Below, piece after piece: positions 29,888 through 41,504 of a stretch of DNA of 64,000 bases. Source of the DNA: Agelas oroides (taxonomy: Eukaryota > Porifera > Demospongiae > Agelasida > Agelasidae); the NCBI GenBank assembly GCA_949130485.1, contig OX422185.1, positions 14,755,011 through 14,819,010 of the forward strand, given 5' to 3'. A model generated the notes under the pieces. The model was not told the DNA's origin. It worked only from the letters and a program-made list of their open reading frames with translations, and did no database searches. Made by a program: the position numbers and the translations under genes. The stretch's first letter is position 1. Each line of letters opens with the position of its first letter.

Positions 29888-31296
29888 GTAAGTATTTCCG
29901 TGCTACGCATGCGCATACTGAACTTCGTACTTTGCACTTTGTACAATCGCGTGATTTTCGGCGCGCGGGCAGCGCAACAGCTGCCGATTTCTCTTGTGTG
30001 CGATTTGAACCTTCTGTGGCCTTTCCCTGGTTTGTAACTTCTAACTTTTGTGATTCTAGCAACCTCCTACAGTTTTAAAGTAGTCGCTCTCGACGTTTAA
30101 AATGTGTGCGCATCCCGCGCATGCGAGTCGGCGTATCACTGATCGACAGCTGGAAGATGAATGCCATAGTCAGCACGCACTGGGTTGGACTTCGCTCCCC
30201 CAGATTCCAACAGGAGAACAGACAATTCTGTATTGTTGGAGTCCTTCTACCGCGAGAGACAGCAACAAGACAGTGGAATCAGCTATCATAGTGAGTTGCA
30301 AGCAATAAACTCTAGTGTGAACAAGACTAGGAGATTGCCAGAGCATGCATGCAGTACACAACCTGTATAACTATCTATAGGCTTACTTTTTATACCAACA
30401 TGCAGTTGATTTCACTGTACAGAATGCCATTATACATGTCTATATTTGTAGCTGCTCAAGAAGCTCAAAGCTGAGGATGTGCTATATAACAGGGAGTATC
30501 AACTGAGAGAAAATGAGGGGAAACATTTGGAGTGGCAAAGCTGTGTGGACTAAGCCAATGACGACTTCTCTACTACAGGTGGCGGATAACATGGTAAGAC
30601 AACATTCAACAGGTCAGGAAGCCACATGCGTGATTCAATTAAGATAAATTTTTCATGTCAAAATATTTTCATAGGCCATCATTTTTACACAAAAATTGTT
30701 AACGTTGAAATTTGTTTAGCAAGGCAAGGGTGGACTTGAGGGATTCAGCTGCTGATGAGCTACCACTGGCCAAAGACATAGCTGTATTTGTGCCTACCAT
30801 TATGTACCTTGGCTACAATCACTTGTGAAGGCAGATGAATAAAAAACGACTCCTTGCTTCGAAGGTGAAATTGTGAAACCAATGCACTGCATTGGAACTA
30901 TAGCCTCAATCTGAGTCAGTTGATCTTACCCAAGACTTTTATGCCTAGCGCTCAAGTTCGTCGCTAGCAGTACTTACCCCACAGGCATGTCACTAGCTTG
31001 AGCTATATTTTCATGTAGCATTGTTTAATACTTAGCTATTGAAAATTTTTCGGCAGTTCAATTTTTGTTGCTGTCTAGGTCTACAAAATATGTTAACACC
31101 AAAATTTTTCCAATTTACAAGATATATAAACTGTCTCTAACAGCGTGTTGTGTCAATCTTCTCCATGTAGAGAATGAGAGTGCAGTAGCTCTGCTCCTGT
31201 TGTTGATGTGGTACAAAACTGGAGTCGGCTTCAGTTGTTGGAGGTGAGGTTTACATTTGAGTAAATGCCTCCTCCTCACTTTAGACTAAAATGTAG
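29888..31296. other. Interior of the 29.3-kb transposon
   Basis: Frames 30106-30291 and 30450-30560 look partly coding but are unrecognised. A stretch AGTTCGTCGCTAGCAGTACT near 30955 equals part of the MITE arm at 21908. Confidence 0.25.
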
Positions 31297-31797
31297 TACC
31301 GTAGTCTCGCGAAAAAGGGCCCATGGGCGGAGCACCTTACAAGTCTGCCAAAGAGGGGGGTGGGCGCTCTTTCCGGTGTTTCCGCATTTAACCACGAAAG
31401 AGCACCCATGTCTTGTTTACAGTGACTCGATGCCCTCGAAGCAAATAATTGGACAAACAGTAACGTACAACGGAACCACCAGCGGCTTCGAAGTCGAGTC
31501 CTAATGGCACACAACACTCTGAACGGCACCACGTCACTGTGAGCATGGTGTAGCTCGCAGTGCATACCGCATTAGCTACGTCCGTCTACGCAAAGATGCC
31601 TTGTAGCAACTTTGGTGAAGTATTACACGAAGTTTCGTACCTCAGATACGCATACTGTGCTTCTCAAACTCCATGCGAAGCTCACTCCAGGGTGGGGGCT
31701 CATTCGAGTAAACTTTGACGCTGTACAGGAAATTGGGCGAAAAGTAGGGGATGGGTGCTCTTTCGTAAGTGGGCCCTTTTTCGCGAGACTACGGTAT
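31297..31797. mobile_element. 501-bp MITE, TACCGTAGTCTCGCG ends, copy 1
   Basis: Ends TACCGTAGTCTCGCGAAA, AAGGGCCCA and the exact inverse; inner GGGTGCTCTTTCG words also inverted. TA at each end, so probably Tc1/mariner-type. Diverged copies lie at 46656-47165 and (half) 47630-47752, inside the NLR gene. Confidence 0.8.
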
Positions 31798-32636
31798 AGG
31801 AAAAGGGGAGACGGCATTTTGGCAAATGTATTGATTTACTTACTAGGCCCAGTGAAAACATGAGTGAATGGTCTGGTCAATTAAGGGAAATCCATGGGCA
31901 TAGTTAGCAGTGATGCAGAGAAGGCAGTTGTGTTCTCACTTTTATTGTGAAATGACATGCATCCACTCGGTCCTTCATGGACCTGCATGTTTAAAAGACA
32001 AATACAAATACATGTAAATATTATAAATGCATGCACTTGCTTGAAATACATAAAGGAAATCACTATGACTGCGTCTACACAATCTTTCTCTCGATGTAGG
32101 ACGAGGATGATCCGGATTCTGCTCTCAGAGAAAGCAAGTCAAACTTTGAATTCCATAATGTTAAAGTGTGTTGTGTGCACGGACAAACTGAAGCTGCTTA
32201 TTTTATCGCATGTTAGGTTATTGCATTTGTGCAACTTGTTTATGGACTGCTATTCATCCATTTTATTGTACTTGTTCGTTTTTGAAGTATACGTTCAACA
32301 TGTGTTTGAACTTTGAACTTTGAATCCTCCAGTGCTAAATTTACCCAAAAACTGGTGTACCCCTACACAATTACGCCATTTAGAGGTGCCAATTGAGCAC
32401 TCTCAGCTGGTGTCACCAATATTTGGCCTTTGAAGAACTCCACAATATGGTGCTATTCTAAATCCTCTGGTGCTAAACATGCCCAGGAAGCTGGTGTAGT
32501 TCTACACCACTCGAGTGTAGCATTAGCACCATTTTAGAGGTGCTATCAGAGCACCCAAAGGTAGAGTCACTGAGTGGACACTCAAGTAACACCTCTTTTA
32601 AGTGTTAATGTAACACCTCATTTTTAACAGTGCATG

Positions 32637-32864
32637 TAGGCGCCTGCAGACCCGGGCATACCCGGGCATTGCCCGGAGTCATGCGTACTCATATCACGAG
32701 GACTGGACGCGAAGATACGTGGTCTGTGCGTGCGTAAGCACGCACAGACGTACGTATAGCGTAAAGTGAGTGTAGTGACAAAATACGCTTTCCGCAATCG
32801 CGCATCAAATGCGGCGTAGGCAAGTCTTGCCCGGGTACCCACACAGCTCTGCAGGCGCCTATGT
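32637..32864. mobile_element. TA-flanked MITE with GGCGCCTGCAG ends
   Basis: TAGGCGCCTGCAG at the left and CTGCAGGCGCCTA at the right, with inner CCCGGGCA/TGCCCGGG arms. Sits at the right end of the 29.3-kb transposon and so postdates it. Interior holds a GTGCGTGCG/CGCACGCAC hairpin. Confidence 0.65.
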
Positions 32865-33600
32865 ACATTGGAAACTGGATTCAGAATGTTGGCCAAATTG
32901 TATCACTGTCAGAATCACACTGCAGCTTTGTTTTGGATTTTGCAAAAAATGTACTTCAGATTTCATTTTCAGGTGTCTGTGACCTCGAATACTACTAACC
33001 GCTTTGCGATGTTGAATATCTGTCTGAGAAGAAAACTGGAATGATCACAGAGTCCACTCACCATCAAACCTTGCAAGCACATTTTGATGGAAAAGTTGCT
33101 CGATAATTCCATGTGCCCTAAATCTACATTGAGGTAGGAGTTGAAGTTATATGTGGACCCATAATACCCTCTGACTCATAATACCAGCATCCTACCTTAT
33201 GTATTTCGGTCTTCAAAGCTCACACCTGCGTGACCTGTAGGATATTGCATGCACATCTAGCTACTTCTGGCTCCCGTTGTATCCTTGGATCTGCATACTC
33301 AGCTGTCTTACCTATAATGAAATACGTACTTGATATCTATCTCACACTTTTTACCATTATGTAAGTACAAAATCCAATTTTAAAGAGTGACAAGGTTATT
33401 ACTGTCCCCCAATGCAAGATATTATATACTGTCTTGGGATATAGCTACTTTCATACCTTTATCATGGGGGAGCAGTTAACCCCGGGAAACATAAATCACT
33501 GATATCAATGCTAATGTTGCTCTGTTCGGGAGAACAGATATCACTAGGGAAATCTGTTCAGGGCACATGTTCTCCGGAGAAACACATATTACTGTAAGAA

Positions 33601-33740
33601 TGGCGTATGGTTGGTGTCAACGAGTCTGACTGCTCTAAGTTTGATTCATGACTAAAGGAGGCCCAAGTTTCCTGCTAGCAGACAGACAGCTAGCGCAATA
33701 CTTGGTGATCACTTTTTGTGTCGGTGATCAAGTAAAACTC
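33601..33740. other. No gene recognised
   Basis: Short unique stretch following the 0.94-kb repeat. Confidence 0.3.
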
Positions 33741-33744
33741 TTAG

Positions 33745-33990
33745 CTATCTTGTAGGCTGTATAGTTATGTAGCTAGTGCTTTCGTCAGTAAACTACTTCT
33801 CTCTCACTAAGACTCTTCTGCCAAACTACAGAGAAGGATGCTTAGGTCAGTCTTGTAGGCTGTAGGTATATTCAACCGATATTTATCATTATGTAGCTAG
33901 TGCTTTCGTCAGTACTTCTCTGTCACTGTTATAGACTGTTCTACTAAACTATGGTATGGGGATGTTCAGGTCACTAATGGGCTGGTTATT
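33745..33990. repeat. ~120-bp tandem duplication
   Basis: CTTGTAGGCTGTA, TATGTAGCTAGTGCTTTCG, TACTTCTCT and ATGGTATGG/AGAGAAGG-GATG.TTAGGTCA landmarks occur twice in order; the second unit carries a 20-base insertion. Confidence 0.65.
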
Positions 33991-34049
33991 GAAGATCTCC
34001 CACACAGAGGGTTCCATACTCTTGGAGAAATGTTCAGCCATGCAGAGGA

Positions 34050-34265
34050 TCCTCACATTCCTGTGATAATGGTCTGCCATACAGAGAGTCTCCATATCCT
34101 GTCAGCCATACAGTAGGTCCCCATTTTCACAAAGGGATCCACATACTTCAGGGAAAATGGGGACCCCGGATCCTTATTTTCCCGGTAATATGTGTCCCAG
34201 GTTCCCATTTTCCTGGAAATATTGGGACCCGGAGTCCCCATTTTAGGGGGTCCCTATTTTCACAT
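34050..34265. repeat. GGTCCCCATTTTC-word repeat
   Basis: The word GTCCCCATTTT (or its inverse AAAATGGGGAC) appears at least five times in about 200 bases, giving local foldback potential. No ends defined. Confidence 0.5.
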
Positions 34266-34837
34266 AATACCAGTGTCATTGATGTCATAGTTTCCAAAAT
34301 ATGCAAAGTTTTCTTCTACACAGGCCGTTTCTCCACAACATCTTATGTATTCAAATCAAATTTGGTACAGCGGTTCCTTAGACGCTTGAGTATACTTGCT
34401 TGCACTTCTTTGTTAAAAATATTTGCCTTGATCAAACAATTTTTCGTCACATTTCATTACTTTTTTGCAATTTTTTTGACATTTTGTGATGCTGCTCATA
34501 GTTACTTCAACATTCAACAAAGGTACAACCAGTTCTGTATGCTAGATTAGTTGTCCAATGGAGCTTTGTAATTGGAACTTTTTGATTCAACTTCTACAGA
34601 AATGCAACTATTTATGGCCACTAAATGCCATTTTTAAAGCATTAATATTTATCAAGCCTAGTACAAGGATTATATTGGATATCAACCTTCGTGTGGACTA
34701 AATTGGTAGAGACTATCCTTCACAGCGAGTTTTTTTTCTGATTGGGCGTACAGTCGCTTAAGCAGTGGCCACAGTATTGTGCTTAAATGTCGTAGAAACT
34801 TTTAGGCAAACCGGTTACATTTCAAAGACCACTGTAT
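34266..34837. other. No gene recognised
   Basis: T-rich sequence, no supported feature. Confidence 0.35.
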
Positions 34838-35359
34838 TCATTCAATCTGATTGATATGGGTACCAGGTTCAACAATGTCACACGGAAGCAACGGCCTCCT
34901 CAAATCGTCAGTGCCAGTCCAATAACAGTGTGGATTTTGGCCTGTTTGTGATTGCAACTGCACTTGACATCGCTGCTTGAAATAACATTGAACAGGGTTC
35001 ATGTGAGGCAGCACAACTGCATGCATTAAATAGCACCATTCTTGACTGCAGTAGTAGGTGTTTACATCTCCTTTGCCATGCTTCTTTATTTGGATGCATG
35101 GAATCAATGTGCTGCTCCCAGTAGGGCTTGTCATCAATGAGAGAACACTCAGGTACTTTGCAGTTTGCTTGAGTCTGGCCTGCACACTCCATACATAGAA
35201 GTTCAACCTTCTCTTAATAACATGGTATGGGTTTTTTCCAACATTCACCTTATGCCGATTCTGCTGGTACCTCTGGACTGCTGTGTGAAAACCAATTGCT
35301 AGCTTCTGCTTCACTTTGTCAGCCCAGCCTTCTTTAATGTCAGTAGAGAATGGTAACAT
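34838..35359 (-). CDS. Unrecognised ORF, 173 codons
   Basis: Begins MLPFSTDIKEGWADKVKQK with a charged, helical first half (AVQRYQQNRHKVNVGKNPYH), then a Cys/His-containing second half. A second minus frame (34908-35192) over the same region also reads plausibly (CKVPECSLIDDKPYWEQH), so a frame change is possible. No domain recognised. Just left of the KDZ-like transposon; may be a host exon or relic of another element. Confidence 0.25.
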   Translation of the reverse strand: MLPFSTDIKEGWADKVKQKLAIGFHTAVQRYQQNRHKVNVGKNPYHVIKRRLNFYVWSVQARLKQTAKYLSVLSLMTSPTGSSTLIPCIQIKKHGKGDVNTYYCSQEWCYLMHAVVLPHMNPVQCYFKQRCQVQLQSQTGQNPHCYWTGTDDLRRPLLPCDIVEPGTHINQIE

Positions 35360-35718
35360 TCATATACAGCTGGATCTCACTGGTATTGATAACTTGTTCA
35401 TGCAGACAACAGCAAAGGGCCTAGTACTGAGCTTGCTGTGGCTGTCATAAGGAGACTATTTACCTTGTCTGTGTGTGTGTGTGTGTTGTTGGGAGGGGAA
35501 TTGAGGCTTTTTGGCTTACCACTGTAGAGTTAGTGTAAGGCAATGATACGCTAGCAACCTACCACAAGGAACACTGAGGTAGTGAGAACTGGTTGCTGAG
35601 AGTAAAAGAGCCTCAAGAGTACCTGCATGCTGAACATTTACTAGTTACTTTTGAGCAAGACTGTCATAATGGCCGATTTGCACTATAGTATCACGTGATT
35701 ACTGCCATGCCCCTCTGG
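35360..35718. other. Left flank of KDZ-like transposon
   Basis: No gene. A short GT microsatellite lies at 35470-35487. The last 11 bases TGCCCCTCTGG (35708-35718) are repeated at 39124-39134. Confidence 0.5.
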
Positions 35719-36839
35719 AGCTGTGTCACAAGACCATTTTTGGTCTATTTGGACATACCTTCTTTTAACCAATATTGGTCTAAATGGTTGACTTCCTGAG
35801 CCAAATACTTGGTTCTAACTGGACCAGATTTGGTAGAAATGTTTTACTTTGACCAGTTTTGGTAGAAATGTGATATCGATTTTTCGATTAGACCAGTCTT
35901 GGTAGAAATGTTACACGCATTTTCTAAATGAACCAGTTTTGGTAGAAACGTTACATGAATTTTCTAATTGGACCAGTTTTGGTAGAAATGATTCAAGTGA
36001 TTGACCAGTTATGGTTGAAATGTTGTATTTTCTAATTAGACCAGTTTTGGTAGAAATGTCTTATGCATTTATAAATTTACTAGGTGTACGTATTCGCAGT
36101 GTATGCCTCGCGTGCATCTCAATGATCTTTGAACCAACACGTGTGGATTAGTTAGTAGGCGTGGCATGTGCTTTTGGGACTGTCCGGTCATGCATGTGCA
36201 ACGAAGTGTGAGAAGGAGGGCAAAGCATATGTACTACATCGAAAGAGTTTGAGGATGTGAGCACGGTTTCGAACTGCACAGAACGCGAGGATATGGTCGT
36301 TTCTCAAGACGACCACACACTTTATTTGCTTTGCAAGGCACTGCTGCTCTCTCATACTCATTGTTCTCAATGCGGACTTCACGGCGTTGTGGCTGCATTT
36401 ACGCTCGCTGTCTTCTCTTCCATTTTTGTGCCAGGCTCCTAGCTCTTTCTTCCTCGCTCCCATCACAATTTTGATGTCGCAACAATGAGACCGCTAGCGC
36501 CGCTACAGTGCTGAGAACGATAAACTTACGTAAGTGTACACAACTTTTTGTAAACAGGATATTTTAATTGCATTCCTAAGCGGAACGGATGTTTGCGCAC
36601 AAGCCACACATTTAATTGCATTCCTAAAGCGTGACAAATTGCATTCCTAAAGCAGGACGGAAGTCAAAGCCACACCCCACCAACCGAGAACATGCACTGC
36701 AAGATTAGTAGCCTCACGCTAAGGCGCTCGGCAACTAACATAAAAGTTAGGTTACTGAAGTAAAGCTATCAGTGTTTGCAACAGGACTGTATAGAGGTTA
36801 TAGCTACCTGGTCTACCTGTGATGATATGATGCTTGGCT

Positions 36840-38354
36840 TTCGGAAGATCTGCTGTCAACTTTCTCAGATGATGCTGATGCTACTAACGAGGTTCCAGAA
36901 CATATGATTGAAGGAAGTAGCCATGGACATGGAGAGCATGTGCTGGTGGGATCCACAAAAGGTCGAGAACAACTATTGAAGTACTTTGGACTTACCCGAG
37001 TTCGCAAGGGCATTGCTCGACCCAAGCAGCTCAGTCTTGTGCCCTGACCCAACCCTCTCACGAGGAAAGGGTCTGGTGTCACGAGCCCGAATCCTTGGGC
37101 TTGCGGAAGTGTTGAAACCTTGTAATTGTTAGTGTAGGATTCCAAATTGGTTAGTGTAAATAATTTTCATAACAGTACTTTGAGAGATATGATTGAAGTA
37201 CTTGCTCTCGCTTCCGCATATTTCCAATAAACGCTGCTCTGCAATTTGATTGGCTGCTCTACGCTTCTGGAGCTATCCCAAGGATTTGGACTTGTGACAC
37301 CAGACCCCTTCTCCTTGCGTGAGCTGGGTGGGGTCTAGGCACGAGACTAAACAGCTCACCACCACAGCATTTCGACAGCTCTGTCAAAGCTTGGAAGAAG
37401 ATGGTTTCAACTCCCTGTCTGCTCTGCTAAAAAGACTCAAAGGACAAACCCACAAATCTCTTACACCAGATGAGTGCCGTTCCTTTTAGGCAGAAGTTGC
37501 ACGATGCTCTCCAGCCTGTGGGATGATTCAAATCGGCAGCAATGATCAAGCATCAGCAGCTATTCTACAAGTTGTACAGGGAACCCTGAACGTTTTCTCT
37601 TCGGAGCACCACCAGGAACTTTTGGCAGTGCAGAGATTGGCTCCTGTTTTGGCTGCCTTCCTTGACCCAAGAACGAGAGTGGTGAAATACCCAAAGATGT
37701 GTGTGATGAACTTTCACACATCATTGGCATTGTTCTTGCTCCATTTCGGCAGCCTCAGCCCCCAGCTTCAGCATACCAAGCACGTGATGCCACACATTTC
37801 AAGTTCAGCTATTTCCAACATCTACCCCAGCATCATGGCCCAGGCAGCTACAAGGCAGACAAGCAGCAACAAACAGTAAATGATGACAAGTGCCGAAAAT
37901 TGTTGCGGCCACCCTATACTCACTTCTGGAATTTCACGTTATATTACCAGCATGAGGTGTGTTTTGGCTTTGAAGTTCTTAGAGGTTGTGAGTCTCCAAG
38001 GCCCCCATTCCAGTTGTTCACCACTCAATTCACCTCCCCCCTTCAGTGATCATGTATGACAATGCATGTCAATTGCACACTTATGCACTTAACAGGGAGC
38101 CACAGCGATTCAAAAGGACACTGTTTGTAGTTGACCGCTTCCACTGGCGTGAACATGTGGGTTGCTCAAGTGGTTACAACCTCGACATGTACAGCACACA
38201 CAAGGGCTTGAATTTACAAGTTAATGAACAGGCTAACGCCGGACTACAACACATCAAGAGTCAGCTGGCTTACATGACATTAATTTTGACAACTTTGTGT
38301 ATCATTTGTGCTTGTTTTTGTGTCTCAAAAATAAGGATGCTCAGCGTAAAATAG
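36840..38354 (+). pseudogene. KDZ-type transposase remnant
   Basis: Blocks in order: VRKGIARPKQL (about 37000), FRQLCQSLEEDGFNSLSALL and KGQTHKSLTPDECRSF (37370-37487, ending in a stop), ASAAILQVVQG, then IIGIVLAPFRQPQPP, THFKFSYFQHLPQHHGPG, CRKLLRPPYTHFWNFTLYY. The core YDNACQLHTYALNREP (38052), VVDRFHWREHVGCSSGY and VNEQANAGLQHIKSQLAYM carries the candidate Asp-Asp-Glu residues, as I recall from KDZ/CxC-type transposases. The reading frame changes at least twice and a 317-bp MITE interrupts it, so it is dead. Family call is moderate; the pattern fits KDZ better than hAT or MULE. Confidence 0.65.
37033..37349. mobile_element. P-type MITE inside the KDZ transposase
   Basis: Ends AGTCTTGTGCCCTGACCC and inverse of TAGTCTCGTGCCTAGACCC. 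Flanked by AGCAGCTC (37025-37032) and AACAGCTC (37350-37357), 8 bases with one difference. The inner words AGGGTCTGGTGTCACGAG/CTTGTGACACCAGACCC pair. The end sequence resembles that of the element at 23968 (TAGTCTCGCAAGCCAGACCC), so both may be mobilised by one transposase. Confidence 0.75.
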
Positions 38355-39134
38355 ATGTCAGTTGTTTGTCTATCTAACACATGTGTAACATAATAAATCA
38401 TTTCAACCATACTAACATTTCTGCCAAACTGGTCAAAGTGAAATAGCTTGAATCATTTCTACCAAGACTGGTCTAATCGGAAAATCTATGTCACATTTCT
38501 ACCAAAACTGGTCAAAGTGAAATAGCTTGAATCATTTCTACCAAAACTGGTCCAATTAGAAAATGCATGTAACGTTTCTACCAAGACTGATCTAATTGGA
38601 AAATCCATATCACATTTCTACCAAAACTAGTCAAAGTAAAATAGCTTGAAACATTTCTATCAAATCTGGTCTAATCGGAAAAGCATTTAACCTTTCTACC
38701 AAAACTGGTCTAACTGAAAAATGCATCTAACGTTTCTACGAATACTGGTCCAATCGAATCAACTATTTCTGGTCTGATTGATTCCTAAAGCATATAGCAA
38801 TCACAAGTAAATCAACAAAGTTGGTCTAAAAGGTTCAAAATTGAGTAGCCTATAAGGAATAAAAATGAACTAAATCAATCAAATTTGGTCAAATTGAGTA
38901 AACAATAACAAGACCAAATCAACCAAATTTGGCGAACTAAATCAACCAAAGTTGGTCAAATTAAGTAGCCTATAAGGAATAAAAATGAAATAAATCAACC
39001 AAGTTGAGTAAATAATAGCAAGACCAAATCAACCAAAATTAGCTCCAGAAGTCGACCATTTAGACCAATATTGGTTGAAAAAGGGTATGTTCAAATAGAC
39101 CAAAAATGACCTCGTGACATACCTGCCCCTCTGG

Positions 39135-39480
39135 GTGTCAGCTCCTTCTTGTTCTCCATACAAAATGTATGGGAAATGCGTGGATGTGAGGAATAGCTGT
39201 GACTTTGTTCCATAGCTATTGTGCTCATGGGAGTGGAGTATGGTTGTTCACCTTTGTAGTCCTGCCGCCAGCTTATCTCATTCAAGCCATTAAATATGTA
39301 ACTCTTGCTCTTCTTGCATAACAGAGAATGCATCTTTGTTAAAACAAGACAAGAACATTCAGTGGAGAGGATTTTATAAAGGTTCTGACAGCCGGTTTCC
39401 CACATTAGAAATCATATGCTAGTGTAATACCCTTGCCATTCTAAACATGTGCTTTCCTACTACCCATTATACAATTGACA
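39135..39480 (-). other. Right flank of KDZ-like transposon, open minus frame
   Basis: ORF 39091-39405 (minus) reads with plausible composition (MHSLLCKKSKSYIFNGLNE) but no motif; its end runs into the transposon. Confidence 0.2.
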
Positions 39481-39529
39481 TTACCCTAATCACACAAACT
39501 AGCCAAAGCTGTATTATATTTGTAAGAGC

Positions 39530-39925
39530 CACAATTGACCAAATTTTGGATGATTTGTCAACAGTATGGTAATCGTCCAAAAGAAAATAATTTTTGTGCC
39601 AAATTTTCTAAAAATGAAAAGTGGATAAATCATCCAAACTTGGATGATTTGTACAAACCAATTTTGAAACTGAACAACCTGCTGAATCATTCAACAACTG
39701 GGCGATTCAATTTCTGAACATGCTAATAAGTCATTCATGGTTAATACAATCTATTTTTGGATGAAATGTAACTGGCAGTGTATCTTCCAACATTGGATGT
39801 GTTGTACAATCCATTTATGGACAAAAATAAACATCATCCAAATTTGGATGATTGGTACAACCCATTTTTGAATGTAATGAAGGGAGCACTGTATCTTCTA
39901 AAATTCTACAATCCAATTTTCGATC
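39530..39925. repeat. Interspersed CCAAATTTGGATGAT words
   Basis: At least five copies of ATCCAA(A/C)TTGGATGAT-like words, several followed by TTGTACAA(C/A)CCATTTT, in about 400 bases. Comparable to a subterminal repeat array, but no terminus or partner is seen. Confidence 0.5.
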
Positions 39926-39949
39926 TTCAAGATCTTGAAACAATTTTCC

Positions 39950-41400
39950 CATATGTTTGGTTCCTGTTGCGTAGTACACACAGTCTCCCAACACAAAGTG
40001 AAAATGAGTTTGAAAATGTCTGCACACTTGTTAACCCTCGGCACGCATCCGCCGTAGGGTTACAGTAGTCGTTTTGTGTGTGTGTCTGTCTGTTACCACG
40101 CTAGCAGCTACATACCTCGTTTATACGTCTCAAGTGAGGTGTCGTAGGGTTGTTTATGGCGTTTTCAAGATTTTAGTCGTGTGGCTTTCGCTGAAAACGC
40201 TTCGTTCAAAAGTTCTGGCGTGATTTTCTGACCACTGCCTTCCTGGCTTCTTGACGATGATGACGTGCTCTCAATGGACAAGAGAGACAGACTAGTGTGT
40301 AGGGATAGCGATAGCTCCTATAACACAGCTGACTTGTCACTGATCTTACTCAAATAGCCACTATCCTCGAAGCTTCTTGGCTTTCATCGGTGTGTATCTG
40401 CTGACCTGGCACTATGCTGGCACACGTGATACATACATGTTTATGCACGCGCGCGTGCGTCCTATGCATATTGCATTCCTGCTGCTTGCACATTTGCTCA
40501 GGTTCTAGCTTTACGCTAGCTAGCTAGCTAGTTAACCCAGTTATAAATAACGTGGAGGATGTTTATTTATGTACTCCTCACACCGCTCTATACACCTTGG
40601 GACGTCATACTGGCATAGCTATGCTTTCCCATGTCAGCATAATAGCAAAGAGCATAATTACAGGGTTATTGCCAGTTATAGCACAAAATTTTTAAAGTTG
40701 AACATTTTCATTTGATTATTATCACTCAATGAACCAAAACACGCATCAAACGCCGAGGGTTTTGCACTGTATGTGCTTTCATTCATGGTGTGGCAGTGAA
40801 TGATTACCCAACAAGAGGATACAGAAGAGACCAATGTTAAAGACAAAGTATTGGTATGTATGCTGAGGCCAAGAACAATTAGCTTGACTGTGAAAATATT
40901 CCAGCAAAGTTGTCTATCTTAGTAAGAATTTTTTTAGGGAGATGTGGTTCGTTGATTGTTGATGCTGTTTGCCATAAGTGAGTGCCATCATTTCCATAAA
41001 GAAAATGATAGGCCTAGATGTTGTGTAAAGTCACCCACTACGCAGGATGTGTTTCAGCCAATACCAGGCCTCATCAAGTGTGCTGGGGTGACCACGCATG
41101 CATCAGATACATCATCAGTATTTGTCTTTCACCACCAAAGATGAACACGTTTTTCTCAAAACACCTGACAGTCATTTGAAATTATTTTTAGCAACCTCAT
41201 GTCAACTACAATTTTGATCTTTGTTGTGCTCAAGAATGCCAGAATGAAGCAATTTTCACAGTCCCTGTTGGGTAGTACGCACAGTCTCCCAACTCAAAGT
41301 GAAAATGAGTTTGAAAATGTCTGCACACATGTTCATGCATCAGATACATCATCAGTATTTGTTTTTCACCACCAAAGATAAACACCACAGGGTACTACCC
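39950..41400. repeat. Direct repeats GTAGTACRCACAGTCTCCCA and associated units
   Basis: The ~75-base stretch with CACAGTCTCCCAACNCAAAG and TGAAAATGAGTTTGAAAATG occurs at 39970 and 41270. A second ~50-base stretch with CATCAGATACATCATCAGTA occurs at 41098 and 41336. Between them, 40030-40770 is bounded by AACCCTCGGC and GCCGAGGGTT, a possible guest element. No gene. Confidence 0.55.
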
Positions 41401-41504
41401 AAAGCATCCTGAAATATTACCTCCCATCCTTTGGCATGTGATGTACTATTATGTTCTGGCTCAACAGTTTTTGAACATAGGCACCATAACAATAATTGAT
41501 AGGT

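Larger units (their letters stand above)
29271..32863. mobile_element. DNA transposon with 8-bp target duplication and CACTGTTAAAA ends
   Basis: Flanked by TACATTGG at 29263-29270 and 32864-32871. Inner ends CACTGTTAAAATAGAGGTG (29273) and its inverse ending at 32633, followed on the right by a TA-flanked guest MITE. Subterminal regions (29290-29620, 32330-32620) are full of short GGTGTAG/CTACACC and GTGCTA/TAGCAC words in both orientations, as in hAT, P or CACTA elements. The 8-bp duplication speaks for hAT or P. Internal coding is decayed: only a SAM-like exon is recognisable. Confidence 0.65.
29010..33600 (-). repeat. 0.94-kb repeat, copy B (split by a 3.6-kb insertion)
   Basis: 29010-29270 and 32864-33600 together equal copy A (16063-17000) in inverse orientation. 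The junction matches copy A's intact TACAGTGG site, which is duplicated here as TACATTGG on both sides of the insert. Confidence 0.7.
35719..39123 (+). mobile_element. KDZ-like DNA transposon with 11-bp flanking direct repeat
   Basis: Ends GCTGTGTCACAAG and inverse of GGTATGTCACGAG. Then on each side the same order: ATTTTTGGTCTATTTG, GACATACC and AACCAATATTGGTCTAAATG. Flanked by TGCCCCTCTGG at 35708-35718 and 39124-39134. Left subterminal array: seven ACCAGTTTTGGTAGAAATG units (35823-36060); right array: nine inverted units (38415-38760), then CAAATTTGG words. Carries a decayed transposase gene and a guest MITE. Confidence 0.75.

Noticed and set aside
29625-30062. 145-codon minus-strand ORF
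   Set aside because: Lies over the SAM-like plus frame; no motif and Cys/Ser-rich shadow composition.
35470-35490. Regulatory GT repeat
   Set aside because: Simple microsatellite, too short to assign a role.
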